64,000 bases of DNA, taken from the NCBI RefSeq assembly GCF_003025595.1, contig NZ_PYMI01000004.1, positions 186,001 through 250,000 on the forward strand, written 5' to 3'. Made by a program: the position numbers and the translations under genes. How positions within the stretch are numbered: the first letter of the stretch is position 1; each line of letters starts with the position of its first letter. This stretch comes from Photobacterium ganghwense. GTDB taxonomy: Bacteria; Pseudomonadota; Gammaproteobacteria; Enterobacterales; Vibrionaceae. The notes under the pieces are model-generated. The model was not told the origin of the DNA. It saw only the letters and a program-made list of their open reading frames with translations, and ran no database searches. Shown here one piece after another: positions 52,779 to 62,275 of the stretch.

Positions 52779-53579
52779 CTACCGAATCAACTGCCTCAAT
52801 TTAGCCGAAAAAATATCTGTCAGAAAAACCAGCGATAGAATCACTATCACGCAAGATGCGGTATCGCCGTATTCGAACATTTTCATTGAGGTAATGAGCT
52901 CAAAACCGATTCCACCAGCACCGATCATGCCCAATACTGCAGAAATACGGATATTGGCTTCCAGACGGTACAGTATAATGCTGATCCAATTAGGGAAAAC
53001 CTGTGGAAGCACAGCAAATATTATCGTCTGCAACGTTGTACAGCCGGACGCTTTCATGGCTTCCATTGACCCCTGATCCATTTCTTCGATTGCTTCAGCA
53101 AAGAACTTTCCAACCATACCCGCGCCGTGTAAAGCGAGAGCCAACACACCAGCGAAAGGCCCCAGCCCGACCGCAGCCACAAAGATCAACGCCAATATCA
53201 GTTCATTAATTCCCCTGAGTACATTCAATATCTGCCGGCAGATATGGTAAATACCCGTATGAGGGGTGATATTTTTCGCAGCCAGAAAGCTGATAGGAAT
53301 AGCAATAACAACAGACAAAACGGTGCCCCACAAGGCTATTTGCAATGTCTGGATAGCAGGTTCAATTAAACTTTCACCGATATAAGGCAAATTGGGTGGC
53401 ATCATCCGTGAGACGAAATCTGCGATCCACGGCAAACCAGCGACTAAATCAGACACGCTCATGCGTGCTCCCTCTGCAGACCAATGTAATAGTCCGCAAC
53501 TCACCAGAATGATCGGAAACACAATCCACCAGCCCTGTTTTGGCGGATTCATCACAAGCTTTAACGGGTATAACGTCAT
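52779..53579 (-). CDS. phnE: Phosphonate ABC transporter permease
   Basis: 266 residues, about six membrane segments, with the permease loop EAIEEMDQGSMEAMKASGCT then LQTIIFAVLPQVFPNWISII (EAA-like). LGMIGAGGIGFELITSMKMF is a strong PhnE signature. It forms the channel for a phosphonate or phosphite with PhnC and PhnD. One base separates it from phnC. Confidence 0.9.
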   Translation of the reverse strand: MTLYPLKLVMNPPKQGWWIVFPIILVSCGLLHWSAEGARMSVSDLVAGLPWIADFVSRMMPPNLPYIGESLIEPAIQTLQIALWGTVLSVVIAIPISFLAAKNITPHTGIYHICRQILNVLRGINELILALIFVAAVGLGPFAGVLALALHGAGMVGKFFAEAIEEMDQGSMEAMKASGCTTLQTIIFAVLPQVFPNWISIILYRLEANIRISAVLGMIGAGGIGFELITSMKMFEYGDTASCVIVILSLVFLTDIFSAKLRQLIR

Positions 53580-53580
53580 C

Positions 53581-54396
53581 TCAGGCCACCCTCATTTCAC
53601 TTAAACGGGTTGCCCGTCGTTCACTTGCCATACGCGTTACTAATTGGCTGATGCTGTCATCTTCCAGGCCCGAGTATATTTGGCTGACAACCTCAGGGGT
53701 CAGAGACTCTGGCAGCCCATCGAAAATGACCTTGCCATTAGAAAGACCAACAATACGTTCAGCGAACTCCATGGCGTAATCAATTTGGTGGAGGTTGCAC
53801 AGCACGGCAATTTTGCGTTGTTTACAGCTGTTACGGATGTAGCTGAGAACTTTACGGGATGATTTAGGGTCCAGACTGGCTACCGGTTCATCAGCCAGCA
53901 TCAGTTGTGGCTGCTGGGCCAGTGCCCGGGCGATGCCCACACGTTGCTGCTGACCTCCACTCAAGCTGTCTGCACGTTGATTCACTTTATCTGCCAACCC
54001 AACCTGCTCCAGACATTCATGGGCAATGGTGATATCAGACTGAGGAAACAGCTGCAGCGCACAACTCCAGAAAGGTAGCTCTGACATTCTGCCAACCAGC
54101 ACATTCTTCAGTACAGAAAGTCGTTTGGTCAAATTGTGATGCTGAAAAATCATACCCACATTACGTCGTAGGTAAATCAGCTCCTTCCCCTGCACATGGG
54201 CAATGTTTTTACCGTTCAGAAAAATGTCCCCGTTGGTCGCTTCTGTCAGGCGGTTAATACAGCGTAGTAATGTCGATTTACCCGCACCGGAAGGACCGAG
54301 AATCACAACAAATTCACCTTCGTTAATGGTTAAGTCAACCCCTTTCAGGACTTGATTATCGCCATAAGACTTTTGTAGATCTTTAATAACTAACAT
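53581..54396 (-). CDS. phnC: Phosphonate ABC transporter ATPase
   Basis: 271 residues from the ATG at 54396; a GTG four codons earlier is less likely. Walker A GPSGAGKSTLLRCINRL, signature LSGGQQQRVGIARAL, Walker B LMLADEPVASLDP, and NLHQIDYAMEFAERIVGL at the H-loop. DEPVASLDP rather than DEPTSALD is typical of PhnC. Same operon as phnD and phnE. Confidence 0.92.
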   Translation of the reverse strand: MLVIKDLQKSYGDNQVLKGVDLTINEGEFVVILGPSGAGKSTLLRCINRLTEATNGDIFLNGKNIAHVQGKELIYLRRNVGMIFQHHNLTKRLSVLKNVLVGRMSELPFWSCALQLFPQSDITIAHECLEQVGLADKVNQRADSLSGGQQQRVGIARALAQQPQLMLADEPVASLDPKSSRKVLSYIRNSCKQRKIAVLCNLHQIDYAMEFAERIVGLSNGKVIFDGLPESLTPEVVSQIYSGLEDDSISQLVTRMASERRATRLSEMRVA

Positions 54397-54436
54397 AATG
54401 ATTTCCACAGATGCCCTGTATTATCTGTTCATTGGA

Positions 54437-55288
54437 TTACTTATATTTCGCCGCTTCGCGTACCGGGTTATAGGCTGCATCGTTGGTTTCCACATAGCGA
54501 TTCACAATACCCTGGTCACCAAACTGTACGGACTCAATAGAAAGAAATGCCTGCTTAATCTTCTGTTTGTCTTGCTCAGGCAGCGCTTTACGCCAAACCA
54601 TCGGCGATTCAGGAATCGCTTCAGAACGCCAGATCACCTTATAGTCGTTTTTGCCGATTATTCCTTTTTCCACCGCGGCATTCAGAATTCGGTCAGCAAC
54701 CGTCGCAGCATCAACCCGACCATTTTTGACAGCCAGGATATTGGCATCATGCGCACCGGTATAAACAACATTGGCGAAATACTCACGAGGCTCAATGTTG
54801 GCTTTTTTGAGCGCAACACTGGGGAACAGGTAACCAGACGTTGAGGTCGGCGAAACAAAAGCAAAATTTTTGCCTTTCAGATCAGCTAACGTCTGAATCT
54901 CCGTCGCAGATGCCGGCGCAATAATCTGGCTGTGATAGGCAACATCGCCCGCTTTTGCGGTTTCGGCAACCACAAAGGCTTCAACATCAGCTACTTCACT
55001 GGCTTTCACATACGAAAACGGCCCCAGATAAGCAATGTCTACATGCCCGGCACGCAGTGCCTCAATCACGCCGTTATAATCTGTCGCCACATAGCCTTCG
55101 ACGTTCACTCCCAACTTTTTGCTCAGTGTCTCTATCAACACTTTGCTCTGTTTGAGCATGGCTCGTGAATCTTCAGAAGGAATCAGCGCCATTTTCAGAT
55201 CATCCATTGCCTGTGCTGGTAAAGCCCCTGCCAGTAAAACGGCCAGTAAACCAGATACCGCTGCATGTTTCTTCCATGTATTGTTCAT
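54437..55288 (-). CDS. phnD: Phosphonate/phosphite periplasmic binding protein
   Basis: 283 residues. Signal peptide (VSGLLAVLLAGALPAQAMDD), then the PhnD fold: LKMALIPSEDSRAMLKQSKV, GYVATDYNGVIEALRAGHVD, AYLGPFSYVKA, FVSPTSTSGYLFPSVALKKA. The Ser/Thr-rich STSGY loop binds the phosphonate group. It follows the dehydrogenase gene by 19 bases. Substrate (2-aminoethylphosphonate, hydroxyalkylphosphonate, phosphite) cannot be told from sequence. Confidence 0.9.
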   Translation of the reverse strand: MNNTWKKHAAVSGLLAVLLAGALPAQAMDDLKMALIPSEDSRAMLKQSKVLIETLSKKLGVNVEGYVATDYNGVIEALRAGHVDIAYLGPFSYVKASEVADVEAFVVAETAKAGDVAYHSQIIAPASATEIQTLADLKGKNFAFVSPTSTSGYLFPSVALKKANIEPREYFANVVYTGAHDANILAVKNGRVDAATVADRILNAAVEKGIIGKNDYKVIWRSEAIPESPMVWRKALPEQDKQKIKQAFLSIESVQFGDQGIVNRYVETNDAAYNPVREAAKYK

Positions 55289-55307
55289 TAGGATTTCCTC
55301 ATCTGTT

Positions 55308-56399
55308 TCAAAATGATTGAAGTAAAGTGGTTGAATTGCCCGCGAAATTTTTTCCCCGTTCGCCGCTTAGCGCATCATTGACGAGTATTTGCCAGCGCTC
55401 TTCGCTATAGCCGTAGCATTGTGGTTCTGTTGCTACCCCCAACGCTGCCAACCAGCCTTCCAGCTCACAGGCTGCATCAGTCAGATCAGTTCCAAACAAT
55501 GAGCGCAGCGAATCAGCAATATCACTGTCATCGTTCGCAAAGCTCCGTACAATCGCCGGCAAAGTGAATGAGCAGGCAATGCCATGAGCCAGTCCGGTCT
55601 CTATCGTGATGGCATAGGAAATATTGTGGGCAATGGAGGTTTTGGTGTTAGAGAACGCCAACCCGGCCAGTAGTGACGCCGTCATCATCTGCTCTCGTAA
55701 CAACGAGTCTGTTGGTTCACACTTAAGCTTCGGCAGCACCTTCAGAATGAGACGGATAGCCCGCTTGGCATACTGAGTCGACAGAGGGTTTCGGTGTTTA
55801 TTCCAAAGACTTTCCAGCGCATGAGACAACGCGTCCAACCCGGTCTGGATAGTCAGCGAAACCGGAAGCTGGTACGTCAGTTGCGGGTCGCAAATTGCGA
55901 CTTCCGGGTATAAATGGGGGTGAACAAGTGAATACTTGCGACCTGCGGAGGTATCCCAGATTGTGGCCCAAGATGTCACTTCACTGCCTGTGCCGGTAGT
56001 GGTTGGCACCGCGATGATAGGCAGGGGCGTGCCAATGATCTTTTCGCCCTGCGTCAACACAGCCCTAATGTGATTGGGTTCAGTTTTCGCCACCGCCAGT
56101 GCTTTGGTTGCATCAATCACCGACCCGCCCCCCAATGCCACCAGCACCTCGACTTCCGCCGCATAAGGGGAAAACGCCGCACAAATCGTCGCCATATCTG
56201 AGATATCCGGATTTTCACTCACCTGATTGAGTACAACTCGACAGCCTGAATGCGACTCCCTGATACCAACAGCCAGTGATGCAAAATAAGGATGGTCGTA
56301 GGTCACCAACGCAAACGAACGTCCGTTTATCTGCTCAGTCAGAGCAGTAATCGCCCCCTGGCCGAAGATGACGTTGACCGGATTATGAAACTGCCACAT
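55308..56399 (-). CDS. Iron-dependent alcohol dehydrogenase, probably acting on a phosphonate
   Basis: 363 residues. NVIFGQGAITAL, LGGGSVIDATKALAV (NAD loop), VPTTTGTGSEVTSWATIWD, and metal ligands in GLDALSHALESLWNKH and GLAHGIACSFTLP. First gene of the phn operon, so its substrate is probably a phosphonate: phosphonoacetaldehyde/2-hydroxyethylphosphonate would fit, as in the phosphonoacetaldehyde reductases of this superfamily. No phnW, phnX or C-P lyase gene is in the window, so the remaining steps must be elsewhere. Confidence 0.85.
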   Translation of the reverse strand: MWQFHNPVNVIFGQGAITALTEQINGRSFALVTYDHPYFASLAVGIRESHSGCRVVLNQVSENPDISDMATICAAFSPYAAEVEVLVALGGGSVIDATKALAVAKTEPNHIRAVLTQGEKIIGTPLPIIAVPTTTGTGSEVTSWATIWDTSAGRKYSLVHPHLYPEVAICDPQLTYQLPVSLTIQTGLDALSHALESLWNKHRNPLSTQYAKRAIRLILKVLPKLKCEPTDSLLREQMMTASLLAGLAFSNTKTSIAHNISYAITIETGLAHGIACSFTLPAIVRSFANDDSDIADSLRSLFGTDLTDAACELEGWLAALGVATEPQCYGYSEERWQILVNDALSGERGKNFAGNSTTLLQSF

Positions 56400-56535
56400 A
56401 TCGCATTACCTTTCTGATTCTGTTCTGAATGAACACAAGGTAAGCGTGCGAAATGACAGTAATATGGAGTGAAAATACTAATTAAATAGGATTGTCATAG
56501 AAAAAATCTATGCTGCTAGGATTCTATTTGGTTGG

Positions 56536-57435
56536 ATGATGCCAGTGCGACATACTCAGTTACGTTCTTTTCATATGGTTGCTAAATTTGGCAGCTTTTC
56601 AAAAGCCGCAGATGAACTCAACATTACGCAACCGACAATTACGGCTCAAATTCGGGAGCTGGAATCACAGTACAACGTAAGATTGTTTTACCGACAAAGA
56701 AACAATAATCGACTGACGGAAACCGGTCAGCAGCTGTACCAGCAAACACTGATCATGTTTTCACTCGAGCAACGTGCCAAACAGCTACTCCAGTCAAACG
56801 GCGCACTACGTTCGGGCAAGCTCCATCTGGGTGCGGTCAGTCCCGGCGCAGTGATGCCTTTGGTTGATGCATTCAACACCCACTACCCCGGCATCGATAT
56901 CACGATACATACCGGGGGCTCAGAACATATCAAAAACGGTGTGCTCAACGGCGAACTGGATATGGGCATGCTCGCCTACCGCGAACCGAATCCGGACCTG
57001 GTGTCCCTTGAGATAACCCAGCAACCGGTTGTGTTAGCGGTTCCCAATTCCCACCCACTGTCACGCCGTCGTGCGATTCCCATAGCGGCGCTGGAAGATG
57101 TGCCTCTGGTACACCGTGAAGTTGGCTCGACCACCCGAAAAATCATTGAAGATGCGCTGCAGGTACAACGTATCAGTCCGAAATGCATTTTGGAGGTCAA
57201 TAGCCGAGAAGGCGTTCGGGAAGCCAGTATTTATGGCATCGGCATCAGCTATGTGGGACAACATGAGTTTCAGCCTCATCCCAACATTTCACTGGTTCAT
57301 CTGAATGACTTGGATACCTTGTCAAAGTCCTATTTGATTTACTCTAAAGAGCTGGAAAACCTGCCCATGATACAGGCCATCATCGCGATACTGGCTTCCA
57401 TTAAAACCAGCCATACCGTAGCTATTACCGTGTAA
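56536..57435 (+). CDS. LysR-type regulator of the phosphonate operon
   Basis: 299 residues. RHTQLRSFHMVAKFGSFSKA, ADELNITQPTITAQIRELES is the winged helix, and the effector domain contains HREVGSTTRKIIEDALQ. This pattern resembles the LysR proteins found beside aminoethylphosphonate genes. It is divergent from the dehydrogenase (136-base gap), which should contain its operator. The ligand is probably the phosphonate or its aldehyde. Confidence 0.85.
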   Translation: MMPVRHTQLRSFHMVAKFGSFSKAADELNITQPTITAQIRELESQYNVRLFYRQRNNNRLTETGQQLYQQTLIMFSLEQRAKQLLQSNGALRSGKLHLGAVSPGAVMPLVDAFNTHYPGIDITIHTGGSEHIKNGVLNGELDMGMLAYREPNPDLVSLEITQQPVVLAVPNSHPLSRRRAIPIAALEDVPLVHREVGSTTRKIIEDALQVQRISPKCILEVNSREGVREASIYGIGISYVGQHEFQPHPNISLVHLNDLDTLSKSYLIYSKELENLPMIQAIIAILASIKTSHTVAITV

Positions 57436-57459
57436 TCACGATGGAAAGAATTAGATATT

Positions 57460-57495
57460 AAAAAAGCGACACCCATTAATGGGTGTCGCTTTTTT
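57460..57495. terminator. Bidirectional terminator between LysR and EamA genes
   Basis: Long perfect inverted repeat AAAAAGCGACACCCATTAAT / GGGTGTCGCTTTTT with A and T tracts on both sides, serving both convergent genes. Confidence 0.95.
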
Positions 57496-57557
57496 ATCAA
57501 TAAGATCAATGTGGTATCAGATGTTTTTCCTGAATCACAAAACGCGAAAACAACTGG

Positions 57558-58445
57558 TTACGCCCGGGCTCTGAAACGCCTGAAGATCAAATGGCCACCC
57601 CGGAACATGAGCAGAGACAGGAGAATCATCATACAGCCCATCACCTTATGCGGTGGCATTTGCTCTCCATACCAAATCACACTGAGAATCACCGTCCAGA
57701 CCGGTTCCAGAATCATGATGATGGCAGCATTGGTTGGGTTGGCATATTTCTGACCTGTCGTTTGCATCACATATCGCAGGCTGGTTGCGACTAACGTACT
57801 CAGTGCAAACCATCCCCAGATTGAACCTGGTACACTTTCGGGCCAGGTTTCAGTGAAAATGGCAACACTCAGTGCCATGCATCCCGTCACAAATAGCTGC
57901 AAGCAGGTCAGCAGCAGAGTTGGAATACGGCTGGCATATTTGCTATTGAAGTTAAAGTGCACTGCGAGCGTCAAAGCTGCAATCAGAAACCAAAGCTGAC
58001 TGACAGACAATTGCCACGCCTGCCCGCCGCCAAGCGCCAGGAGCAATAACCCCCCCACCGCAACGGGCAATGAAAACCAGAAATTCCGCGACGGCTTTAA
58101 CTTGAAGACTCCCCACGCGACAATTGGCACAAACAGCATGGACAAGCTCATGATAAACGCTCCCTCACCTAACGTCTGAGAGTGAGAGATCGCATAAACC
58201 CAACACATCAGGGAGATACCCAATAACACCCCGACCCCCATTGCCTTGAAAATATCAGAGCGATGTACCTGTCGAAAAGCACGCAGACAAAATGGCAGCA
58301 AACAGATTGAAGCCAGCACGAAGCGGAATCCGATAAACCCAAATGGTGGCAAGCCCTGAATAGTCTCTTTGGAAAAAATCCAGCCCGATGCCGCGAGCAT
58401 GGTGGTGGCGACCAAGATTAAATCAGCACGACGTGATGACGACAT
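57558..58445 (-). CDS. EamA/DMT-family membrane transporter
   Basis: 295 residues with ten membrane segments in two repeats (residues 8-140, 150-285); FVLASICLLPFCLRAFRQVH and AIIMILEPVWTVILSVIWYG (the EamA P-E-P/V-like motif) are the signs. Members export amino acids or metabolites. Its relation to the phn operon is unknown; it is convergent with the LysR gene and may be unrelated. Confidence 0.87.
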   Translation of the reverse strand: MSSSRRADLILVATTMLAASGWIFSKETIQGLPPFGFIGFRFVLASICLLPFCLRAFRQVHRSDIFKAMGVGVLLGISLMCWVYAISHSQTLGEGAFIMSLSMLFVPIVAWGVFKLKPSRNFWFSLPVAVGGLLLLALGGGQAWQLSVSQLWFLIAALTLAVHFNFNSKYASRIPTLLLTCLQLFVTGCMALSVAIFTETWPESVPGSIWGWFALSTLVATSLRYVMQTTGQKYANPTNAAIIMILEPVWTVILSVIWYGEQMPPHKVMGCMMILLSLLMFRGGHLIFRRFRARA

Positions 58446-58562
58446 AGCAACCTGTTATGTTATTTGTATGATAATTTTGTACCGATATTGTAACGTCATT
58501 TACTACAAGGAATGAAGTACTAACTGATTAATTACCTGAGGGTATAGACGGAAATTAGCGGA

Positions 58563-58602
58563 GTGTCCCCAAGAGCCGCCAGAAGCGGCAGCTCAGGGGG
58601 AT
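58563..58602. terminator. GC-rich stem-loop between EamA and EF-G-like genes
   Basis: CCCC..GAGCCGCC / GCGGC.GCTC..GGGG around AGAA, followed on the plus strand by ATAGTTTTT. It lies 100 bases past the minus-strand EF-G-like stop. Could be its transcript end or a small structured element; the T tract points the other way. Confidence 0.45.
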
Positions 58603-58707
58603 AGTTTTTCTGCCTGTACGTGTGATGGTATTCTGGGCGTGTTATTCAGACGACACCACCGAGTTCCCATAATCTGGCAGCTAGCTTGTATCAGTCACTT
58701 TCACCTG

Positions 58708-60735
58708 TCAGTAGTCTGAGGCAGTAGCCGCCTTACACACTTCCATCTGAACCTGAGCCGGTGCAGGCTCATAATGGCTCATCGACATACTGAAACTGCC
58801 CTCTCCGCCGGTCATGGCTTTCAGTCGCTGGGCATATTCAATCAACTCTTTTTGCGGCATGCGGGCCTGAATATGAGTGAAATGGCTGTCTTCTGCATTG
58901 GTGCCTAATATCATTCCGCGATTGGCCGCTAAATCCCCGGTGATATCCCCGACGGCTTCGGTTGGAATAGTCAGTGCCATCTCTACAATCGGCTCCAGCA
59001 CAATCGGGTTGGCGTTACGCACCGCGTCTAAAAACGCTTTCTTACCGGCAATCACAAAAGCAATTTCTTTCGAATCCACCGAGTGATACTTACCGTCATA
59101 CACTGTCACTTCGATATCGCGAATCGGATTACCAGAGATAGCGCCTTCAGCCAACGCCTGCCGAATCCCTTTTTCAACCGCAGGGATCAGTGACGTCGGA
59201 ATGGCTCCGCCAACCACCTTGTTGACAAAAACAAATCCCTCACCGCGTTCAAGCGGCCTGACCCGCAGCTGGACTTCACCAAACTGTCCCGCACCGCCAC
59301 TCTGCTTTTTATGCCGGTAATGGCCTTCTGCAGGCTGCGTGATCGTTTCAAAATACTCGATGCTGGGCACGGTGGCTTCCACATCGAGCTTATAGAGTGA
59401 TGACATTTTTTCGAGCGCAATCTTGAGGTGGAACTCTCCCTGTCCGCTGAGTACGGTTTCATTTGTCCGCGCCCGATGTTCAAGCCGCAAAGACGGATCT
59501 TCCGCCACGATCTTATTCAGGATCTCAGACAGCTTTTGTTCATCGCCCCGCTTGATCGGACTGATCGACAAACCATACATAGGTTCAGGAAAATCCAGCG
59601 TACGCATGGTGATGCCGTCTTCATCATGTGAATCATGGATCACCGAGTCAAACTGAAGCTCATCAACCTTTGCCAGCACGCAGATATCACCACACCGTGC
59701 AGCGCTGATTTCATTGCGCTTTTTGCCCTGAAGCTGGTAGAGATGACCGACTTTAAACGCTTTATTGTTTTCTCCGATGTACAGCTGAGAACCAGCGTTT
59801 ATTGCCCCCTGAAACAACCGGATGTAAGCCAGTTTACCGAGATATGGATCCACGCTGATCTTAAACACATGCCCGACAGCATGATCCAGTTGCTCACTGT
59901 TGACGGGAACCTGCTTACCCTTCTTCTCAAGCATTGGCGGGTTGCCTTCTTCCGGCATAGGCATGATTTCAGCCAGTGTCTGCAACAGCAGGTCACAGCC
60001 AGCACCGGTTTCAGCAGAAACAAAACAAACAGGAATAACATGCCCGGTACGAAGTGCCTCCTCAAAAGGCGCATGCAGTTGAACCGGGCTGAGTTCCGAG
60101 CCCTGTTCCAGATACAACGCCATCAGATCTTCATCCACTTCGATGATTTGATCGATTAGCTGTTCATGGGCTTCACTGACAGAGCTGAACAAGGTCGAAG
60201 CAGATTCCTCCGGTGTAAAGAAACAATCAATCACCTGGCTGGCATCTTCTGATGGCAGATTCAATGGCAAACACTCCGCACCAAACTGCGCCTGAATCTG
60301 TGTCAGGCATGCGCTTAACTTAGAAGGATTGAGGTCAATCTTGTTGATGACAACCATCTGGCATTTCTGCTGATCGCGGGCAAACTGATAGAGTCTGTCA
60401 GAGACCTGATTCAAAGGCGTGTTAGCATCAATGACCAACACTGAGGATTCTACCGCCGGAAATACACTGAGTGCTCTGCCAATCAACTCAGGCAGTCCCG
60501 GCGTATCGAGAATGTTCATCCGGTGAGATTGCCAGCTCAAGGCAACCGGAGTAGCTTCGATACTGTGTTGATAGTGGATGGATTGATCATCAAAATCGGT
60601 GACGGTATCCCCCCCTTTTACTGTCCCGAGGTGAGTTGTTGCCTGAGCGTCAAACAGCAACCGCTCAATAAGCGACGTTTTCCCTACGCCACTCTGGCCG
60701 ACAAAGACGATATTGCGGATTTCATTAACAGACAT
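58708..60735 (-). CDS. EF-G-like translational GTPase paralogue
   Basis: 675 residues, slightly shorter than EF-G. G1 GQSGVGKTSLIERLLF, G3 LDTPGLPELIG, G4 VINKIDL, then EF-G domains II-V with QSGGAGQFGEVQLRVRPLER in domain IV and EPIVEMALTIPTEAVGDITG in domain V. The G-domain insert of canonical EF-G is much reduced. Such paralogues (FusA2 type) have no settled function; some aid ribosome recycling or stress translation. It precedes the TonB2-type operon but is separated by 367 bases. Confidence 0.85.
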   Translation of the reverse strand: MSVNEIRNIVFVGQSGVGKTSLIERLLFDAQATTHLGTVKGGDTVTDFDDQSIHYQHSIEATPVALSWQSHRMNILDTPGLPELIGRALSVFPAVESSVLVIDANTPLNQVSDRLYQFARDQQKCQMVVINKIDLNPSKLSACLTQIQAQFGAECLPLNLPSEDASQVIDCFFTPEESASTLFSSVSEAHEQLIDQIIEVDEDLMALYLEQGSELSPVQLHAPFEEALRTGHVIPVCFVSAETGAGCDLLLQTLAEIMPMPEEGNPPMLEKKGKQVPVNSEQLDHAVGHVFKISVDPYLGKLAYIRLFQGAINAGSQLYIGENNKAFKVGHLYQLQGKKRNEISAARCGDICVLAKVDELQFDSVIHDSHDEDGITMRTLDFPEPMYGLSISPIKRGDEQKLSEILNKIVAEDPSLRLEHRARTNETVLSGQGEFHLKIALEKMSSLYKLDVEATVPSIEYFETITQPAEGHYRHKKQSGGAGQFGEVQLRVRPLERGEGFVFVNKVVGGAIPTSLIPAVEKGIRQALAEGAISGNPIRDIEVTVYDGKYHSVDSKEIAFVIAGKKAFLDAVRNANPIVLEPIVEMALTIPTEAVGDITGDLAANRGMILGTNAEDSHFTHIQARMPQKELIEYAQRLKAMTGGEGSFSMSMSHYEPAPAQVQMEVCKAATASDY

Positions 60736-61102
60736 ACCTTGCTCCCATTACACGCAGAAAACGAAAAGACAGGCTGAGGTAGGCGGGATTTCCGCCTCAT
60801 CGTCTTCCAGGTCATTTTCCGGATGGGAACATTCATACGCGTACCCTATTGGTTGCCCGTCGTCAGGAACAAGATGTCAGTAGCTCTGAGTCAGTAACTC
60901 TAAGTCAGGAGCTATGCATTAAGGATAGGAAAGTTGACAGACTTCATCAGCTTGCCTTTCAGACAGACACAATACTGTGAAGCAATTCATGACCAGAAGA
61001 ATGGGCAACGTGGCAGAGAAAGAAAAGGCTGCAAATGTGACAAAGGTCTAACACGATAATCGTATACCTTGTCGTTTGCAGCCTTTAATAAAAAGGGATG
61101 GT
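60736..61102. other. Intergenic region upstream of the EF-G-like gene
   Basis: 367 bases with no convincing gene. It contains the minus-strand promoter of the EF-G-like gene, and near 61,020-61,090 an inverted repeat GGCTGCAAA / TTTGCAGCC with a terminator-like tail after the TPR gene. Confidence 0.5.
61020..61095 (-). terminator. Terminator-like inverted repeat after the TPR gene
   Basis: AAAAGGCTGCAAA and TTTGCAGCCTTT are inverted copies about 40 bases apart, just past the TPR gene stop on the minus strand. Confidence 0.55.
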
Positions 61103-62275
61103 TCAGGAATCCATCTTACGCATTTGATTCAAATAACGAATCCAGCTTTGTGACGTCGAAGTCGACTGAATATTATCGGCACGCTTGGCGTGGATAATCG
61201 CTTTATCAAAGTCGGTCAACTTGTAGTACGCCCTTACTTTGGCCAGTTCAACATCTGCCGCACGGCGTTTATCCGTCACTTTTTGCAACTGAGTCAATGC
61301 CTGCCGGTAATGCCCTTCCTGAAGCAATAGCTGAGCTAATTGCCAACGGTATTTATTGTCGCGGTTGGCTGCCAGTTCCCAGACTTTCACCGCCTGCTCC
61401 CACTCTCTTGCCATCTGCCAGTACTGGGCCTGAATCGCCAGCAATTCACTGTCGGACTCGGCTCCTTCCAGTTCAGCAATTTGCTGTGCCGCTCGCTCAG
61501 GAATGCCTCTCTGGGCATATAATTGCGCAAGACTTCGCAGATCCCGCTGCGTTAGTGCGACCCCCTGCCTTTTCGCCAGCGCCATGGTATTGAGGGCATC
61601 ATGCGAACGACCGAGTCGGAGTTGAATACCGGTCAGTTGCTGCCACCAGGCCACATGGTTCGGTTCCAGCGCAATCAATGCTTCCAGAGTGGGTACCGCC
61701 CCTTTCCACTGTTGAAGCTGCAGTTGTGCTCCCAGCTTCATGTTTAGTGAATGCTTATCCGTTTTCTTTAAAAAACGATCGCGTTTGGCAACAGCCTTCA
61801 ACACGTCATTCCATTGTTCCAGTTGATAATGGCTTTGCGCAATACGCAGCCACAGTTCGGCAGCGTTCTGATTTTCCGGAACCGATTTTGAAAGCGTGTA
61901 ATAGTGCGGCAAAGCCTGCCGGAATTTCTCGCTGGACAGCAGAATGTCAGCCAACATTCGGCGAGTTACCCAGGCTTGCTCGTCTTGCAGCAAACCCGAC
62001 TCAACCGCATTCTGCAAGTTAGTAATGGCTTGATTTTTGTTACCGCTCTGCCAATAGAACACCCCCAGCATACGTTGTACGTAAGCTTTGTCGTACTCCC
62101 TTGAAGGGTTCAGCCCCTTCAGCAGATTAATGGCTTCGCCCAGCTTTTCATTCTGCTGCAACGTATTCGCCCGCTGCACCTTGTTCGCGATACCCTGCGA
62201 CAAATCTGCGGCATGAACAGAAGCAACACTGAGTGGTATTGCCAGCAAAGCAACCAGAGTGAACTTCTTCATCAT
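61103..62275 (-). CDS. TPR-repeat protein of the TonB2 system
   Basis: 390 residues with a signal peptide (LVALLAIPLSVASVHA) and a chain of tetratricopeptide repeats (QRMLGVFYWQSGNKNQAITN, LLSSEKFRQALPHYYTLSKS and later units). The gene follows tonB by four overlapping bases, as in Vibrio TonB2 clusters where a TPR protein is the last member. It probably acts in the periplasm as a partner of the energising complex; its exact role is unknown. Confidence 0.8.
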   Translation of the reverse strand: MMKKFTLVALLAIPLSVASVHAADLSQGIANKVQRANTLQQNEKLGEAINLLKGLNPSREYDKAYVQRMLGVFYWQSGNKNQAITNLQNAVESGLLQDEQAWVTRRMLADILLSSEKFRQALPHYYTLSKSVPENQNAAELWLRIAQSHYQLEQWNDVLKAVAKRDRFLKKTDKHSLNMKLGAQLQLQQWKGAVPTLEALIALEPNHVAWWQQLTGIQLRLGRSHDALNTMALAKRQGVALTQRDLRSLAQLYAQRGIPERAAQQIAELEGAESDSELLAIQAQYWQMAREWEQAVKVWELAANRDNKYRWQLAQLLLQEGHYRQALTQLQKVTDKRRAADVELAKVRAYYKLTDFDKAIIHAKRADNIQSTSTSQSWIRYLNQMRKMDS

